Shown piece by piece: positions 1 through 8,601 of a stretch of DNA of 26,368 nucleotides. The notes beneath the pieces are model-generated. The model searched no databases and was not told where the DNA came from. It was given only the letters and a program-made list of their open reading frames with translations. Source of the stretch: a virus. The translations under genes were made by a program, and so were the position numbers. Where the stretch lies: positions 1 through 26,368 of IMG/VR virus record IMGVR_UViG_3300002144_000205; one strand, written 5' to 3'. Each line of letters opens with the position of its first letter. Position 1 is the stretch's first letter.

Positions 1-276
1 CTGAATTGTTGACGTTACTCTATCTTCTATTAATTTTAACGTACCGGGTGTTAAATTTTCAAATAACATTGCTCTGATATTGCCACCCATATAAGGTTGC
101 ATTAATCTTTCGCCGCGATCTGTTAATATTAAATTCTTAATTGATTCTTTAACTGCTTCTTCATCTTTTAGAAGCACTACATCAAATGAAACTGGACTCA
201 CGAGCAGATCTTTACGAAAATCAGTGTTAAGATTAATCTTTTTCTTTACTGGTGAAATGTAATCTGCAATTGCCAT
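1..276 (-). CDS. 25: Baseplate wedge subunit gp25-like (partial, 3' end beyond window)
   Basis: The first 92 residues are present; the rest lies left of the window. The protein starts MAIADYISPVKKK, and further on has a block with LILTDRGERLMQPYMGG followed by MLFEN, which is the hallmark of the gp25/GPW family of phage and type VI secretion (TssE) baseplate proteins. In T4, gp25 sits at the inner baseplate and helps start sheath assembly. The start codon overlaps the stop of the upstream M15-peptidase gene by one base (TAATG), so translation is probably coupled. It is the last gene visible in the minus-strand baseplate operon. Family call from motif memory, quite sure. Confidence 0.88.
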   Translation of the reverse strand, partial: MAIADYISPVKKKINLNTDFRKDLLVSPVSFDVVLLKDEEAVKESIKNLILTDRGERLMQPYMGGNIRAMLFENLTPGTLKLIEDRVTSTIQ

Positions 277-1838
277 TATAGTATTTCTCTTATATCTAAA
301 TGAATCTTATTTAACTCTGGGTAATCCTTAACATATTTAAATCCACCTTTTAATGCATTTTGAATAAAGGCTTCGGGATCTGCCATATCTCTTTTAACAT
401 CAATAACCAAACCACTCAAGTGTGAATTGTCTTCAGGTCCGTCTACTTTTGTGTTATAAGCTTTACTTACCCAGCCTTCTGTTATCGTTAAAGGCTTTTC
501 CGCATTCGTTAATTTCTGTAATCTTTCAAGGTATACTTTAACATCAAGGTCAATTCTTGTCCAGGCGTATATACCGATACCTTCTTTTTCATCAAACGAA
601 TCTCCTTCAACTCTAAATACGTCTGACGATCCATTAAATACATTACCACATCTTGGAAGGTTTTTATAGTCCGCAGCAGTAATAGGTTTAACATTCTGTG
701 GTATTTTGCCTGTATCAGTCAATTCATTACCGCCGGGAGAAGTCCATCTACCTTGTAATCTATTTATTACCTCTTTCCTAGTTGATGGAGAATACCTTAT
801 AGCTCCTGCTCTGATAGCAGATGACTCATTAATTCTTGAGATGTTTTTAAGACGATCTACAATCGTACTGTATCGCCTTGTATAATCATCAAGGGGTTTA
901 TTAATGTCCCTTATCAACGATTCTATTGACCCCGCAAGTGCACAGATCCTAGCTACAATATATTGAATCTCTTCGATACCAGGCGATTCAAATGCAGCTA
1001 CTGCGTAATCAATTAAACCTTTTATCTTATCTTTAATACCTTTCTTATTCTCTTCAGTAAAGAATGCACACATCTGTTCTCTTGTTGTCATAATACCCTT
1101 TACAACTTTTGCATTCACAAATGTTTCCGCATCAGCAACTAAAGCACCTGGGTCAAAGTTATTAATCATATCTTGTACTTCTTGAAAGACTTTATCAATT
1201 ACTTCAGTAATCTTATCTTTAATTGCTTTAATTAATTTTTTGATTAGTTCTTGAACTGTAAGATCTTTAATACCATCATAACCTCTTTGAACTTTGTTAA
1301 CCAATTCTAATGCATCAGCTATGATACCATCAACCACTCCAATTAAATCAAAGAACGCATCCACTGATAAAAAGAATTTATCAAAGGCATCACAAAATCC
1401 ACCTAAGATAGAAGTATTGAAATCATTCTTATAATATGCATCAAGGTTTCTTGCTAGCTTAGGCGTATTACTATCATTAATTAAATTGGCTGGTGTATAG
1501 TTATATGTTTGCATAAAGTCAGCAGTTTCAAGATTTGATATATCACCACGTTGCCATCTATTAGATAAATCAGGATAACTACTTAAATCACCTATTTGTT
1601 GTCTAAGCAAACCATTTAAATAACCAGTCGCGTCGTATATCTTACTACCGTATTTGTTAACTGCTCTGTTTAACGGATTTGTTTCTGCATCTCGGAGTAT
1701 ACTATTCGCAATCTCTTGAGTCACAAGATCAATTTGTCCAAGAGTATATCTTCCTGCACCATCAATAGCTGGAATTTTATTAATTAATAAAGTATTCTGA
1801 GTTACTTGATCATTACCGTCTACGCATGCATCAACCAT
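276..1838 (-). CDS. Baseplate/hub-associated protein with C-terminal M15-like peptidase domain
   Basis: 520 residues. The N-terminal and middle parts are mostly helical and charged and I do not recognise them. The last ~75 residues look like an M15 (D-Ala-D-Ala carboxypeptidase/endolysin-like) zinc peptidase: H473 and D480 form an H-x6-D motif in SHLSGLVIDVK, and H513 lies in IHLDIR close to the C-terminus. These three would bind zinc. The gene lies between gp5 and gp25 and overlaps both by one base. Because the neighbouring gp5 has no lysozyme domain, the likely role is cutting peptidoglycan cross-links while the tail penetrates the cell wall. Peptidase domain: fairly sure. Location on the virion: inferred from context only. 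Confidence 0.72.
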   Translation of the reverse strand: MVDACVDGNDQVTQNTLLINKIPAIDGAGRYTLGQIDLVTQEIANSILRDAETNPLNRAVNKYGSKIYDATGYLNGLLRQQIGDLSSYPDLSNRWQRGDISNLETADFMQTYNYTPANLINDSNTPKLARNLDAYYKNDFNTSILGGFCDAFDKFFLSVDAFFDLIGVVDGIIADALELVNKVQRGYDGIKDLTVQELIKKLIKAIKDKITEVIDKVFQEVQDMINNFDPGALVADAETFVNAKVVKGIMTTREQMCAFFTEENKKGIKDKIKGLIDYAVAAFESPGIEEIQYIVARICALAGSIESLIRDINKPLDDYTRRYSTIVDRLKNISRINESSAIRAGAIRYSPSTRKEVINRLQGRWTSPGGNELTDTGKIPQNVKPITAADYKNLPRCGNVFNGSSDVFRVEGDSFDEKEGIGIYAWTRIDLDVKVYLERLQKLTNAEKPLTITEGWVSKAYNTKVDGPEDNSHLSGLVIDVKRDMADPEAFIQNALKGGFKYVKDYPELNKIHLDIREIL

Positions 1839-3598
1839 TATCTCCTCCCTCTTCTTGTTAGAGATTTCGTTTGATCTTTCGCCGAATCATCTAATGCTGA
1901 AATATATCCACCAGAATATCCCATCGCAAAATAACCGCGCGGAACAATCGATGTTGACTTCTTAGGTGGTTCAGGCATCTTGGCTAAAGTCATTCCCCAT
2001 GCTCCCAAACCAAGTGGTAAGAAGTCAGCAATAATTGCGGCAAATGCATTCACAGGATTTAATACCTTAGTAATAAATTCTGGACTATTACCTGTAGGAT
2101 ATGCCCAACCTGAAGTAATCCCTGGTAAAGGAGCAACGACTGGTGCAGAAACAGCAGGAGGTACTATCGCAGGCAAGGTTGGTATAGCTGGTGCTGTTGG
2201 TAGCGCTACGGCACGAATTGATAGTGGGTCTGCAGCATTTGGAGCACAAACAACACCTGGTGCAGAACTGATAGGTAAAGGCGCTGCTAGGTTTTGAGTG
2301 TTAACACCAGCTGCGTTAATAGCAGTTGCATTAAGTGTTGTTGCGTTTGCTGTTGTTGCTGTTAACGCACCAGCATTTACTACTCCTGCATTCCATATTC
2401 CGCTGAAACTTCCAGTGACTGCGGCAATTTGCATGGCAGGTGTTGTTAAACTCCAACCTGGTGTTGGTACGGCAGTTCCTGTTAAAAGAGTAGGTGGTAT
2501 TAAACCACTTGCTAAACTGATTATGTTTGAAGCTGTATTGTGTATATCGCCTGGAGTGGATAACTTAATTGCTTTTGTTGAGAATACATCATAAGTATTT
2601 AACGCAGTTGATTTAATATTTTTGGCAACGAAGTTTAATTGATTTCTTGCTTCAAATTGTATTTCCTTTTTCGCAAATAAAGTAGCAATACCTGCATTGG
2701 CTTCAATCTTAATATCTCCGCCTCTCATTTGAACCTGATCACTTGCATTTAAATACATTGCACCACCAACGCCAAACTCTGCGTGACCATGTACAAGTAA
2801 TTTATAATCGCCTTCTATTTCTTCTGTCTTATTTCCTTTTACATAAACATGAGCGTTACCATTAACTGTAACTACACTATGACCTGATGATTCGTGTTTT
2901 GTTCCAATATTAATTTCATAACGATCTGCAGCAGCTTTTTCAGTAACTGTACCTTTTGAATCTATTTGAATATATGCACCACTATCGTGATGAATCATAA
3001 TTCTTTCTGCACCAGGAGAATCATCTAATTCAATACTATGTCTTCCTGATTTAATTACTCTGTTGTATGGATATTTGGCTGCGTAAGCTGGTGGAGGTTC
3101 AGACCACGTTTCATCCATATCAGCAATCTTTTGATCATGTGTACGATTGGCTGCTTGTTGTAATAGATAAGTTTCATTTAATAATTCACCACGAGCTAAT
3201 CTATCTGGTCCACCGCCTGCGTTAAAATCATTTGGACTATAACCTCTTGCTAATAGATCGCCGTTCTTTTCAGCAATAACACCTTCACCGTCTTTAGTTG
3301 GATTTGATTCTTTATTATACATACCAGGCAATAAACCTAATATGATTGGATGTTGAGCCATTCTACCGTCTAAGAACATTCCGTATACAAAAGAGTTTAA
3401 TGGTGGAGGCGGATTGTTTGGATCGTAATTACCTGCCGCACACATTGCCCAAGGCAAATCTGTTGTCGGAATTTGCTTTTGTGTTCCGTGTACACCAAAC
3501 GCTCGAACTCTTACTCGACCTTCGTGTGTTTCATCGACATTGCCTTCAACCATACCAATGAAGAAGAACGGATTACTTATTCCTGAACCATCAATCAT
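1838..3598 (-). CDS. 5: Baseplate central spike gp5-like, without lysozyme domain
   Basis: 586 residues. Residues ~10-100 form the gp5/VgrG-type OB fold (FIGMVEGNVDETHEGRVRVR, then DLPWAMC, PPPPLNSFVYGMFLDG, and HPIILGLLPG). Residues ~185-350 carry repeated beta-strands rich in V/I and G (for example SIELDDSPGAERIMIHHDSG and VNGNAHVYVKGNKTEEIEGD) that match the triangular beta-helix spike of T4 gp5 C-terminal domain. No glycoside hydrolase domain lies between them, unlike T4 gp5. The region from ~residue 375 is unusually rich in Ala, Thr and Pro. The start overlaps the upstream hub gene by four bases (ATGA). The protein would trimerise to form the membrane-piercing needle below the hub. Confidence 0.87.
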   Translation of the reverse strand: MIDGSGISNPFFFIGMVEGNVDETHEGRVRVRAFGVHGTQKQIPTTDLPWAMCAAGNYDPNNPPPPLNSFVYGMFLDGRMAQHPIILGLLPGMYNKESNPTKDGEGVIAEKNGDLLARGYSPNDFNAGGGPDRLARGELLNETYLLQQAANRTHDQKIADMDETWSEPPPAYAAKYPYNRVIKSGRHSIELDDSPGAERIMIHHDSGAYIQIDSKGTVTEKAAADRYEINIGTKHESSGHSVVTVNGNAHVYVKGNKTEEIEGDYKLLVHGHAEFGVGGAMYLNASDQVQMRGGDIKIEANAGIATLFAKKEIQFEARNQLNFVAKNIKSTALNTYDVFSTKAIKLSTPGDIHNTASNIISLASGLIPPTLLTGTAVPTPGWSLTTPAMQIAAVTGSFSGIWNAGVVNAGALTATTANATTLNATAINAAGVNTQNLAAPLPISSAPGVVCAPNAADPLSIRAVALPTAPAIPTLPAIVPPAVSAPVVAPLPGITSGWAYPTGNSPEFITKVLNPVNAFAAIIADFLPLGLGAWGMTLAKMPEPPKKSTSIVPRGYFAMGYSGGYISALDDSAKDQTKSLTRRGRR

Positions 3599-4986
3599 AT
3601 ATCACCTTTTTGCCAACCATATTTTATCGCTTCCACTTTAGTATTCAGCGTGTTCATCTCCATTGAATGGTCAACGCTAGCAATTAAATATTTGCCACTC
3701 AATCTTTCGTTTTGTTTATTTTCTAACGCAATGTTAGGTTCTTGTGTAATTAGATTAATCACATCGCCTGGTACCAAATCTATCCTGCCTTCAATACCCA
3801 AAGAAACTGTTGAATTATTTAAATGATAATTATAAGCAACTCTGTTTTGAATAATCTCAACCATCTGTTGTGGCGTACGAAGTACTTGGCCTGGTATTGA
3901 AGTAACTCCATCAGGTTGCCAATCACGGTACACAACAAATTGTTTTGCGTTTTTGTTATCATCGTGAAACACTTTTTTAATAAAATCATCTGAATGTACT
4001 GCACCAACGTTTGATGTTCTTGGTTGTCCTGTCATACCAATGTATTTCTTTTTTGCGTTTTGATAATCAAAGTTATAAGAAGTTCTTGTATGATTCACGA
4101 AATCAATTTCCATTACCGTGTTCTTATAAGCACCACTATCAATGTCAGCGCCTGTATCAACATGATTCTGATTAGAAAAAGATACAACGTTTCTTACCAT
4201 TATGTTAGCATATTGTGAGGCGTCTTGTTCTGAAAAGCTTAAATAGTAAAAGTCTTTAATTTTACTTTCATTCTTTATTGCTCTTTTTAACATCCATTCG
4301 TCAGTTACCCAATAGTAACCATCAAAAGTTTCAAAGAAACGATACATGTTCGATGGAGATTGTGATCCTGCTTTTGATTTACTTGCTAAGAAGTTCATTG
4401 CTTGAGATGGAGTATAATCAGGAATGATCGTTCTCATCTGACCGTCAGACTCTTCAATATAAAACGCTCTTCCTTTATTTGAACTTAACTGTAAACCTGC
4501 AGAGTTGTCAGGCATTTCACCAACTGTCGTTGCCGCTGTTAATTCTTTACCTTGATTGAAATACTTTTTAAATATTTCTTTAGCAGCATATGATCCTGAT
4601 ATATTTGTAAAGGCAGTTATCACGCTTTGTATTCCTGCGCTAAAGGTTGTTCTGCTTACAAAGTGTAATGTATAAAAATAACCATCGCCTAAATCGTTTT
4701 TACTTAAACCATCAATTTTAACTATTTGACCTTTAATGTTTAATTCTGTTTGAAGATCATGTCCTTTAATTATTAATTCTAATTCTTCTTCTGCCCTTAA
4801 TGGGAAATCGTGTAACGTTCCAACTTGGTCTAAGACCTTAAGCGTTCCAGAAAAAGAAGAGCTATAGATAGATTGCTTTAGATTAAATCCATATATCAAA
4901 GCAGTAATAGAAGCGTCTCTATTGTCCACCGATTTAATCATAGCGCTCTCTATAGTACAATGAGAAGGATTAAAAGATTCTGACAT
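3595..4986 (-). CDS. 27: Baseplate hub protein, gp27-like
   Basis: 463 residues. The N-terminal half contains tube-like beta segments (SSSFSGTLKVLDQVGTLHDF and the ELELIIKG stretch), and the C-terminal end has the hub signature of a domain ending in LSGKYLIASVDHSMEMNTLN followed by TKVEAIKYGW, as in T4 gp27 and its relatives (Mu gp44, P2 gpD type). The hub trimer joins the tail tube to the gp5 spike, and here its gene is directly upstream of gp5 with a four-base overlap, the expected partner arrangement. I cannot tell from sequence alone whether it is an orthologue or a more distant structural analogue of gp27. Confidence 0.75.
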   Translation of the reverse strand: MSESFNPSHCTIESAMIKSVDNRDASITALIYGFNLKQSIYSSSFSGTLKVLDQVGTLHDFPLRAEEELELIIKGHDLQTELNIKGQIVKIDGLSKNDLGDGYFYTLHFVSRTTFSAGIQSVITAFTNISGSYAAKEIFKKYFNQGKELTAATTVGEMPDNSAGLQLSSNKGRAFYIEESDGQMRTIIPDYTPSQAMNFLASKSKAGSQSPSNMYRFFETFDGYYWVTDEWMLKRAIKNESKIKDFYYLSFSEQDASQYANIMVRNVVSFSNQNHVDTGADIDSGAYKNTVMEIDFVNHTRTSYNFDYQNAKKKYIGMTGQPRTSNVGAVHSDDFIKKVFHDDNKNAKQFVVYRDWQPDGVTSIPGQVLRTPQQMVEIIQNRVAYNYHLNNSTVSLGIEGRIDLVPGDVINLITQEPNIALENKQNERLSGKYLIASVDHSMEMNTLNTKVEAIKYGWQKGDI

Positions 4987-5243
4987 TATTCAGTACTTAC
5001 CGAGTTTTTGAATTCACGTGATAATTGACCTAAGAACGCGTTATCGAATAAAAAGATTTCTTTTTTGTTATCATTGATTTGCTCTTCATATTCAAAGATG
5101 CGATAAGGAACCCAATCTTCAGGAATGATTCTTTTAATGATTATCTTCTGTCCACGTTCAGTACGCATAATCACGCGATCTTCTTTACGAAGATAAATTG
5201 TTCGGAATGATTCCGGTGCTAAGATAATATTATCAACTGCCAT
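4986..5243 (-). CDS. Small conserved baseplate-operon protein of unknown function
   Basis: 85 residues, beginning MAVDNIILAPESFRTIYL and rich in basic and acidic residues, with no cysteine, signal peptide or membrane segment. It is predicted to be mostly beta-strand followed by a short C-terminal helix (FLGQLSREFKNSV). It is real by context: it sits between gp53 and the hub gene, its stop overlaps the start of the hub gene by one base, and it is preceded by a GGAAAT-type ribosome site. Position suggests a minor baseplate part or assembly factor, but I do not recognise the family. Confidence 0.7.
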   Translation of the reverse strand: MAVDNIILAPESFRTIYLRKEDRVIMRTERGQKIIIKRIIPEDWVPYRIFEYEEQINDNKKEIFLFDNAFLGQLSREFKNSVSTE

Positions 5244-5253
5244 TTGTTATTTC

Positions 5254-5634
5254 CTAAACTGTTTTAACATAGTATATAATGTTTTCGTCAATTGTTTCAT
5301 CTTTGGTCCAATCAAGAACGTCTTCTCCGATTCTACCAGACTGTGCTTGGTACTTATCAACCATGTAGTCGTTAAAAGTTTGAGTATTCATTGGCCATTC
5401 GTAATATGGATCTATGATATTGTTTGCCATGTACACTAACCAAATATAATCTACAGAGCCATAATAATCCAAGGCAATATCTTCTGCCCTCTCGCTTTCT
5501 TTAACTGTATAAGAATAATAAAGATAGGGGTTATTTGCGACTGCTCTTGCGAACGAAGGTCTTCGAGATATATCTCTAACCTTTCTGCCTTGGTAATCTA
5601 TAACCGGAAAGTGTTCAAAGTATTTAGTTGCCAT
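5254..5634 (-). CDS. 53: Baseplate wedge subunit gp53-like
   Basis: 126 residues from ATG at 5634. The reading frame also opens at TTG 5640, but ATG is preferred because it restores the usual MATKYF start and lies nine bases after a GGAG ribosome site. The stretch YYSYTVKESERAEDIALDYYG followed by WLVYMANNIIDPYYEWPMN is typical of the gp53 wedge family, which contains a LysM-like fold. In T4, gp53 helps join the six wedges around the hub. The start lies within the 3' end of the gp48-like gene (overlap of 11 bases), and a small unknown gene follows. Confidence 0.87.
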   Translation of the reverse strand: MATKYFEHFPVIDYQGRKVRDISRRPSFARAVANNPYLYYSYTVKESERAEDIALDYYGSVDYIWLVYMANNIIDPYYEWPMNTQTFNDYMVDKYQAQSGRIGEDVLDWTKDETIDENIIYYVKTV

Positions 5635-6616
5635 TATCAACGTCTCCTTTAGGCTCTGGCTCTAGATAATCTTGAGCCGTTTGTATTTCGAGTTCCTTAA
5701 AGCTCATAGAAAGTTTAACACCCTGAGGTACACCACCTTCAGCAACAATAATTTCACCACTTGCTCCATAGTCAATAGTTAAATCTGAGCACATGCAAGG
5801 TTTAAATCTAAGGAAATGCGATTCATCAATACCTAATAGATTAATATTAACAACCGCAGGATATGCTAAAAAGGCTCGATTTAATGAGGTACCTCCTACT
5901 GTACCTACTCCAAGTCCACCTTCAATGACACCGCCATCTATAGGCTGTGTTTCTGGTAATATATTTCTTTTTATTGATCTTATGATTTTTTTAATAGCTT
6001 CTGCTTCTTCTTTACTTTCAGGATATAGTGTCCAATCAAACTGGAAGGATCTTAGGTTAACTCCTTCGAAAGAAAGTGTTGCTTGTGGGTTAATTGCAGT
6101 TCCTCTAGAAGCAGATAATGCTTTACCTATTCCAGGAGCAACATTACCTACAATATTTTTTGCCATAAACGACGCTATCTTAGAACCTTGATTGGCCGCA
6201 GCTTTTTGCGCATCTGTTTTAGCTTCTCCAAATAAAGCGTCAATGCCCTTTTCCATCGCGCCTTCGCCTAACTCAAACAGATTTTTAGCGATGTCGCCAA
6301 TGTTGCCATCAAATGCAGGAGCCAATGTATCAGCAATAAACGATTCTAAGAAAGTTCTTTCAAATCCATTTACTTGAAGACCAGTCGCATCTGTTAATGT
6401 ACTAGGCATTGGAAGTTCAACAGCCAGTATACCAGTTTCTTCAGCACTCGAAAATTGACTCTTAGATCTTACGCCCTGCGCGCCCAACACTAGTTTTGTA
6501 TAATCATACTTCTTGAATATTAATTGAATGCCGTGTGGAAACCCGTTGGCAGGAAAGAAGAGTCGTTCAGTACTACCTCTTGCAGCTACTCTTTGTTCAT
6601 ATGTTGGTCTTGCCAT
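5624..6616 (-). CDS. 48: Baseplate tail-tube cap, gp48-like
   Basis: 330 residues and the first gene of the minus-strand baseplate operon. The C-terminal half carries a tube-protein-like section (SFQFDWTLYPESKEEAEAIK, then ILPE) and a late strand SGEIIVAEGGVPQGVKLSM followed by SFKELEIQT, which is how T4 gp48 and gp54 resemble the tail tube protein gp19. The middle (residues ~95-165) is Ala/Gly rich. T4 gp48 and gp54 stack on the hub to start tube polymerisation. Since a separate gp54-like gene lies at 7791-8570, gp48 is the better name here, though the two are related and could be swapped. Confidence 0.7.
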   Translation of the reverse strand: MARPTYEQRVAARGSTERLFFPANGFPHGIQLIFKKYDYTKLVLGAQGVRSKSQFSSAEETGILAVELPMPSTLTDATGLQVNGFERTFLESFIADTLAPAFDGNIGDIAKNLFELGEGAMEKGIDALFGEAKTDAQKAAANQGSKIASFMAKNIVGNVAPGIGKALSASRGTAINPQATLSFEGVNLRSFQFDWTLYPESKEEAEAIKKIIRSIKRNILPETQPIDGGVIEGGLGVGTVGGTSLNRAFLAYPAVVNINLLGIDESHFLRFKPCMCSDLTIDYGASGEIIVAEGGVPQGVKLSMSFKELEIQTAQDYLEPEPKGDVDNGN

Positions 6617-6649
6617 TGTTTATTTCCTTTACTGTCTCTGTCTAATTCT

Positions 6650-6657
6650 AATAAATA
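6650..6657 (+). promoter_or_regulatory. Possible late promoter for the plus-strand tail genes
   Basis: AATAAATA matches seven of eight bases of the T4 late box TATAAATA and lies about 50 bases before the GTG start of the gp4-like gene, in the divergent gap between the two tail operons. T4 late promoters need only this box, read by gp55 with gp33 and the gp45 clamp. A weak match in AT-rich DNA can arise by chance. Confidence 0.35.
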
Positions 6658-6678
6658 TATGTATACAGGTAATGTAAT

Positions 6679-6686
6679 TATTTATA
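6679..6686 (-). promoter_or_regulatory. Late promoter for the baseplate operon (TATAAATA)
   Basis: Read on the minus strand this is an exact TATAAATA, the T4-type late box, about 63 bases before the gp48-like start at 6616. The expected transcript start would be near 6673. No sigma70 -35 element accompanies it, as expected for late phage promoters. It would drive the run from gp48 through gp25. Confidence 0.6.
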
Positions 6687-6707
6687 ATAAAAATCGGAAA
6701 GTATATT

Positions 6708-7169
6708 GTGGCATATAAGGGTAAATTTAGACCAAAAAATCCGACCAAGTATAAGGGTGACCCTACAAAAATTATTTATAGGTCTTTGTGGGAGTTCAAG
6801 GTATTTAAATGGATGGATTCTCACCCAGATGTAATATGGTGGCAATCCGAAGAAGTGATTGTTCCATATAGATCACCGATTGACGGGAAGATACATAGGT
6901 ATTATCCAGATGTGGTTGTACATAAAAGAGATGGCGCAGGGCAACCTCAAACAATTATGATTGAGATTAAACCAAGCAGTCAATGTATACCTCCTGATAT
7001 TAAAAATAAGAACAAGACAAAGACAGGTAGAATATCGAGAAGATATTTAAATGAAGTTAAGACATGGGGTGTTAACGAAGCAAAATGGAAAGCAGCAAAG
7101 AACTTTTGCGCTGACCGCGGATGGCAGTGGACAATAATGACAGAAAAACATATACCAGGAGCACGTTAA
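6708..7169 (+). CDS. 4: Head completion nuclease gp4-like
   Basis: 153 residues from a GTG start at 6708; the GTG gives MAYKGKFRPKNPTKYKGD, which aligns with the family start, and GGAAAG lies just upstream. The protein matches T4 gp4 (also called gp50/65), needed to finish packaged heads before tail joining. It has a PD-(D/E)xK nuclease core like TnsA: E29 in SLWEFK, D68 in YYPDVVV, and E86-x-K88 in MIEIKP. The motif WWQSEEVIVPY is also characteristic. It starts the plus-strand run and ends one base before the GTG of the next gene. Confidence 0.92.
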   Translation: MAYKGKFRPKNPTKYKGDPTKIIYRSLWEFKVFKWMDSHPDVIWWQSEEVIVPYRSPIDGKIHRYYPDVVVHKRDGAGQPQTIMIEIKPSSQCIPPDIKNKNKTKTGRISRRYLNEVKTWGVNEAKWKAAKNFCADRGWQWTIMTEKHIPGAR

Positions 7170-7787
7170 GTGGCAACCTTATTTTCAGATATATTAGCAA
7201 AGGGTATACGACAAGGGCAAGTGCCTGCTAGAACACAGAGTGCGAGGGAATGGTACCGTAACCAAGCAACGTTAGCAGTAGGTAAAAGAATTACAGAAGA
7301 TGAGATTGTAGATAATACTGATAAAGGAAGAAACAAGGCAGCGTTACGTGGGGATTCTGTTTATGGATCAATGTACTTTTTTAGGTATGATCCTAAACAT
7401 AAATCTACTTTACCATACTATGACGCCTTCCCTTGCATATTTCCAATAAATAAAGTAAAGGGTGGTATACTTGGATTGAATATGCATTACTTACCACCAA
7501 AGATGAGAGCCCAATTAATGGATGCTCTTTATAAAACTGTATCAGACAAAAGCTATGATGAGAATACAACATTGAATATAAACTATAAGATTTTAAATAG
7601 TGCTTCCAATATGAAGTTCTTTGCACCTTGTGTTAAAATGTATTTGGCAAAACACGTAAGATCTAAGTTTGTTAAAATCAATTCATCAGAATGGGACACT
7701 GCGTTATTTTTACCAGTACAAAGTTTCCAAAACGCCGGGTCAGCGAAAGTTTGGGCAGACTCAAGAAAGATCGTAGAAGGGAATTAA
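7170..7787 (+). CDS. Conserved T4-like virion protein, possibly DNA end protector gp2
   Basis: 205 residues from a GTG at 7170, directly after the stop of gp4 with no gap. Conserved-looking blocks are FRYDPKHKSTLPYYDAFPC, GLNMHYLPPKMRAQLMDALY and SEWDTALFLPVQSFQNA. I have seen this type of sequence in T4-like phages next to gp4 and believe it corresponds to the gp2 group, which binds the ends of packaged DNA and shields them from RecBCD; in T4 genes 2 and 4 are also neighbours. The identification rests on memory and position, not on a catalytic motif. An unnamed structural protein is the alternative. Confidence 0.5.
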   Translation: MATLFSDILAKGIRQGQVPARTQSAREWYRNQATLAVGKRITEDEIVDNTDKGRNKAALRGDSVYGSMYFFRYDPKHKSTLPYYDAFPCIFPINKVKGGILGLNMHYLPPKMRAQLMDALYKTVSDKSYDENTTLNINYKILNSASNMKFFAPCVKMYLAKHVRSKFVKINSSEWDTALFLPVQSFQNAGSAKVWADSRKIVEGN

Positions 7788-7790
7788 TAA

Positions 7791-8570
7791 ATGTCATTTA
7801 ACATTAGTGAATTTAAAAGTCAGTTCGATAGATATGGCGGCCCAGCTATGTCCAATCTATTTTCTGTCCAAGTAACACTACCACCTCAGCTTCGCGCAAG
7901 AATACAACCAACAGAAAATAATGCTTTTAATATGAGTCATACGTTTACTTTCTTTTGTTATAAAATGGATATACCTGCGATTGGTATTAATACATCTGAA
8001 ATAGCATATACAGGACAAATGAAAAGGAAGCATCCAACAAGAGTTCAGAATCCAGGCCCTATGAGTGCATCTTTCTTTGTTGATTCTGATCATCATGTTT
8101 TAAGGTTCTTTCACGCTTGGGCTCAAAACATTATAAATTATAATAAAGGTAATAATGCATTTGCCGAAGTAGACGGTAAACTTCCACATGAAGTTGGATT
8201 TAAGAATGACTTTGCATGTGATATGATTATTAAACATTATTCAACAGATTCTTATCCTGACGTATATTACGAAACTAAACTACAAGGAGTATGGCCAGTA
8301 TCTATTGGAGCATTGAGTTTAGATTGGTCAACAAAAACAGCTCTTTCATTAGATGTTCAGTTTACAGTTACTGATATGTCATTCGATGGAGCAAAGTCAG
8401 GAAAAACGAATAGCAGATTATCGAGAGCAAGCGGCTTGTTAGATATCCTTGGAGATATCGCAGGCTTCGGAGACGCGGTAAGAGGAACATTAAAAAGCGG
8501 GAAACCGACAAGCATACAGGATGCTATCAATAAATTAGATAGACTTGGTAATGCATTTGGAAAAATATAA
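7791..8570 (+). CDS. 54: Baseplate tail-tube initiator, gp54-like
   Basis: 259 residues, starting four bases after the previous stop. The fold signature is that of the tail tube family (gp19/gp54): MSASFFVDSDHHVLRFFHAW, then CDMIIKHYSTD, a loop, and VWPVSIGALSLDWSTKTAL ending in DVQFTVTDMSF. In T4, gp54 sits on the gp48 cap and is the first ring on which the tube polymerises around the tape measure. The gp48-like gene lies across the divergent gap. The gp19 tube protein itself is another member of this fold, but it is usually shorter and lies elsewhere with the sheath gene. Confidence 0.75.
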   Translation: MSFNISEFKSQFDRYGGPAMSNLFSVQVTLPPQLRARIQPTENNAFNMSHTFTFFCYKMDIPAIGINTSEIAYTGQMKRKHPTRVQNPGPMSASFFVDSDHHVLRFFHAWAQNIINYNKGNNAFAEVDGKLPHEVGFKNDFACDMIIKHYSTDSYPDVYYETKLQGVWPVSIGALSLDWSTKTALSLDVQFTVTDMSFDGAKSGKTNSRLSRASGLLDILGDIAGFGDAVRGTLKSGKPTSIQDAINKLDRLGNAFGKI

Positions 8571-8601
8571 GTGATACAATTTTAAATTATAGGAGTATAG
8601 T

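Noticed and set aside
1980-2594. Two plus-strand open frames rich in Ala and Val
   Set aside because: They lie opposite the Ala/Pro/Thr-rich part of gp5, whose codon bias keeps the other strand open. No ribosome site, and gp5 is clearly the coding strand.
6773-6780. Second TATAAATA on the minus strand
   Set aside because: It lies inside the gp4 coding region and is explained by its codons; a better-placed copy exists at 6679-6686.
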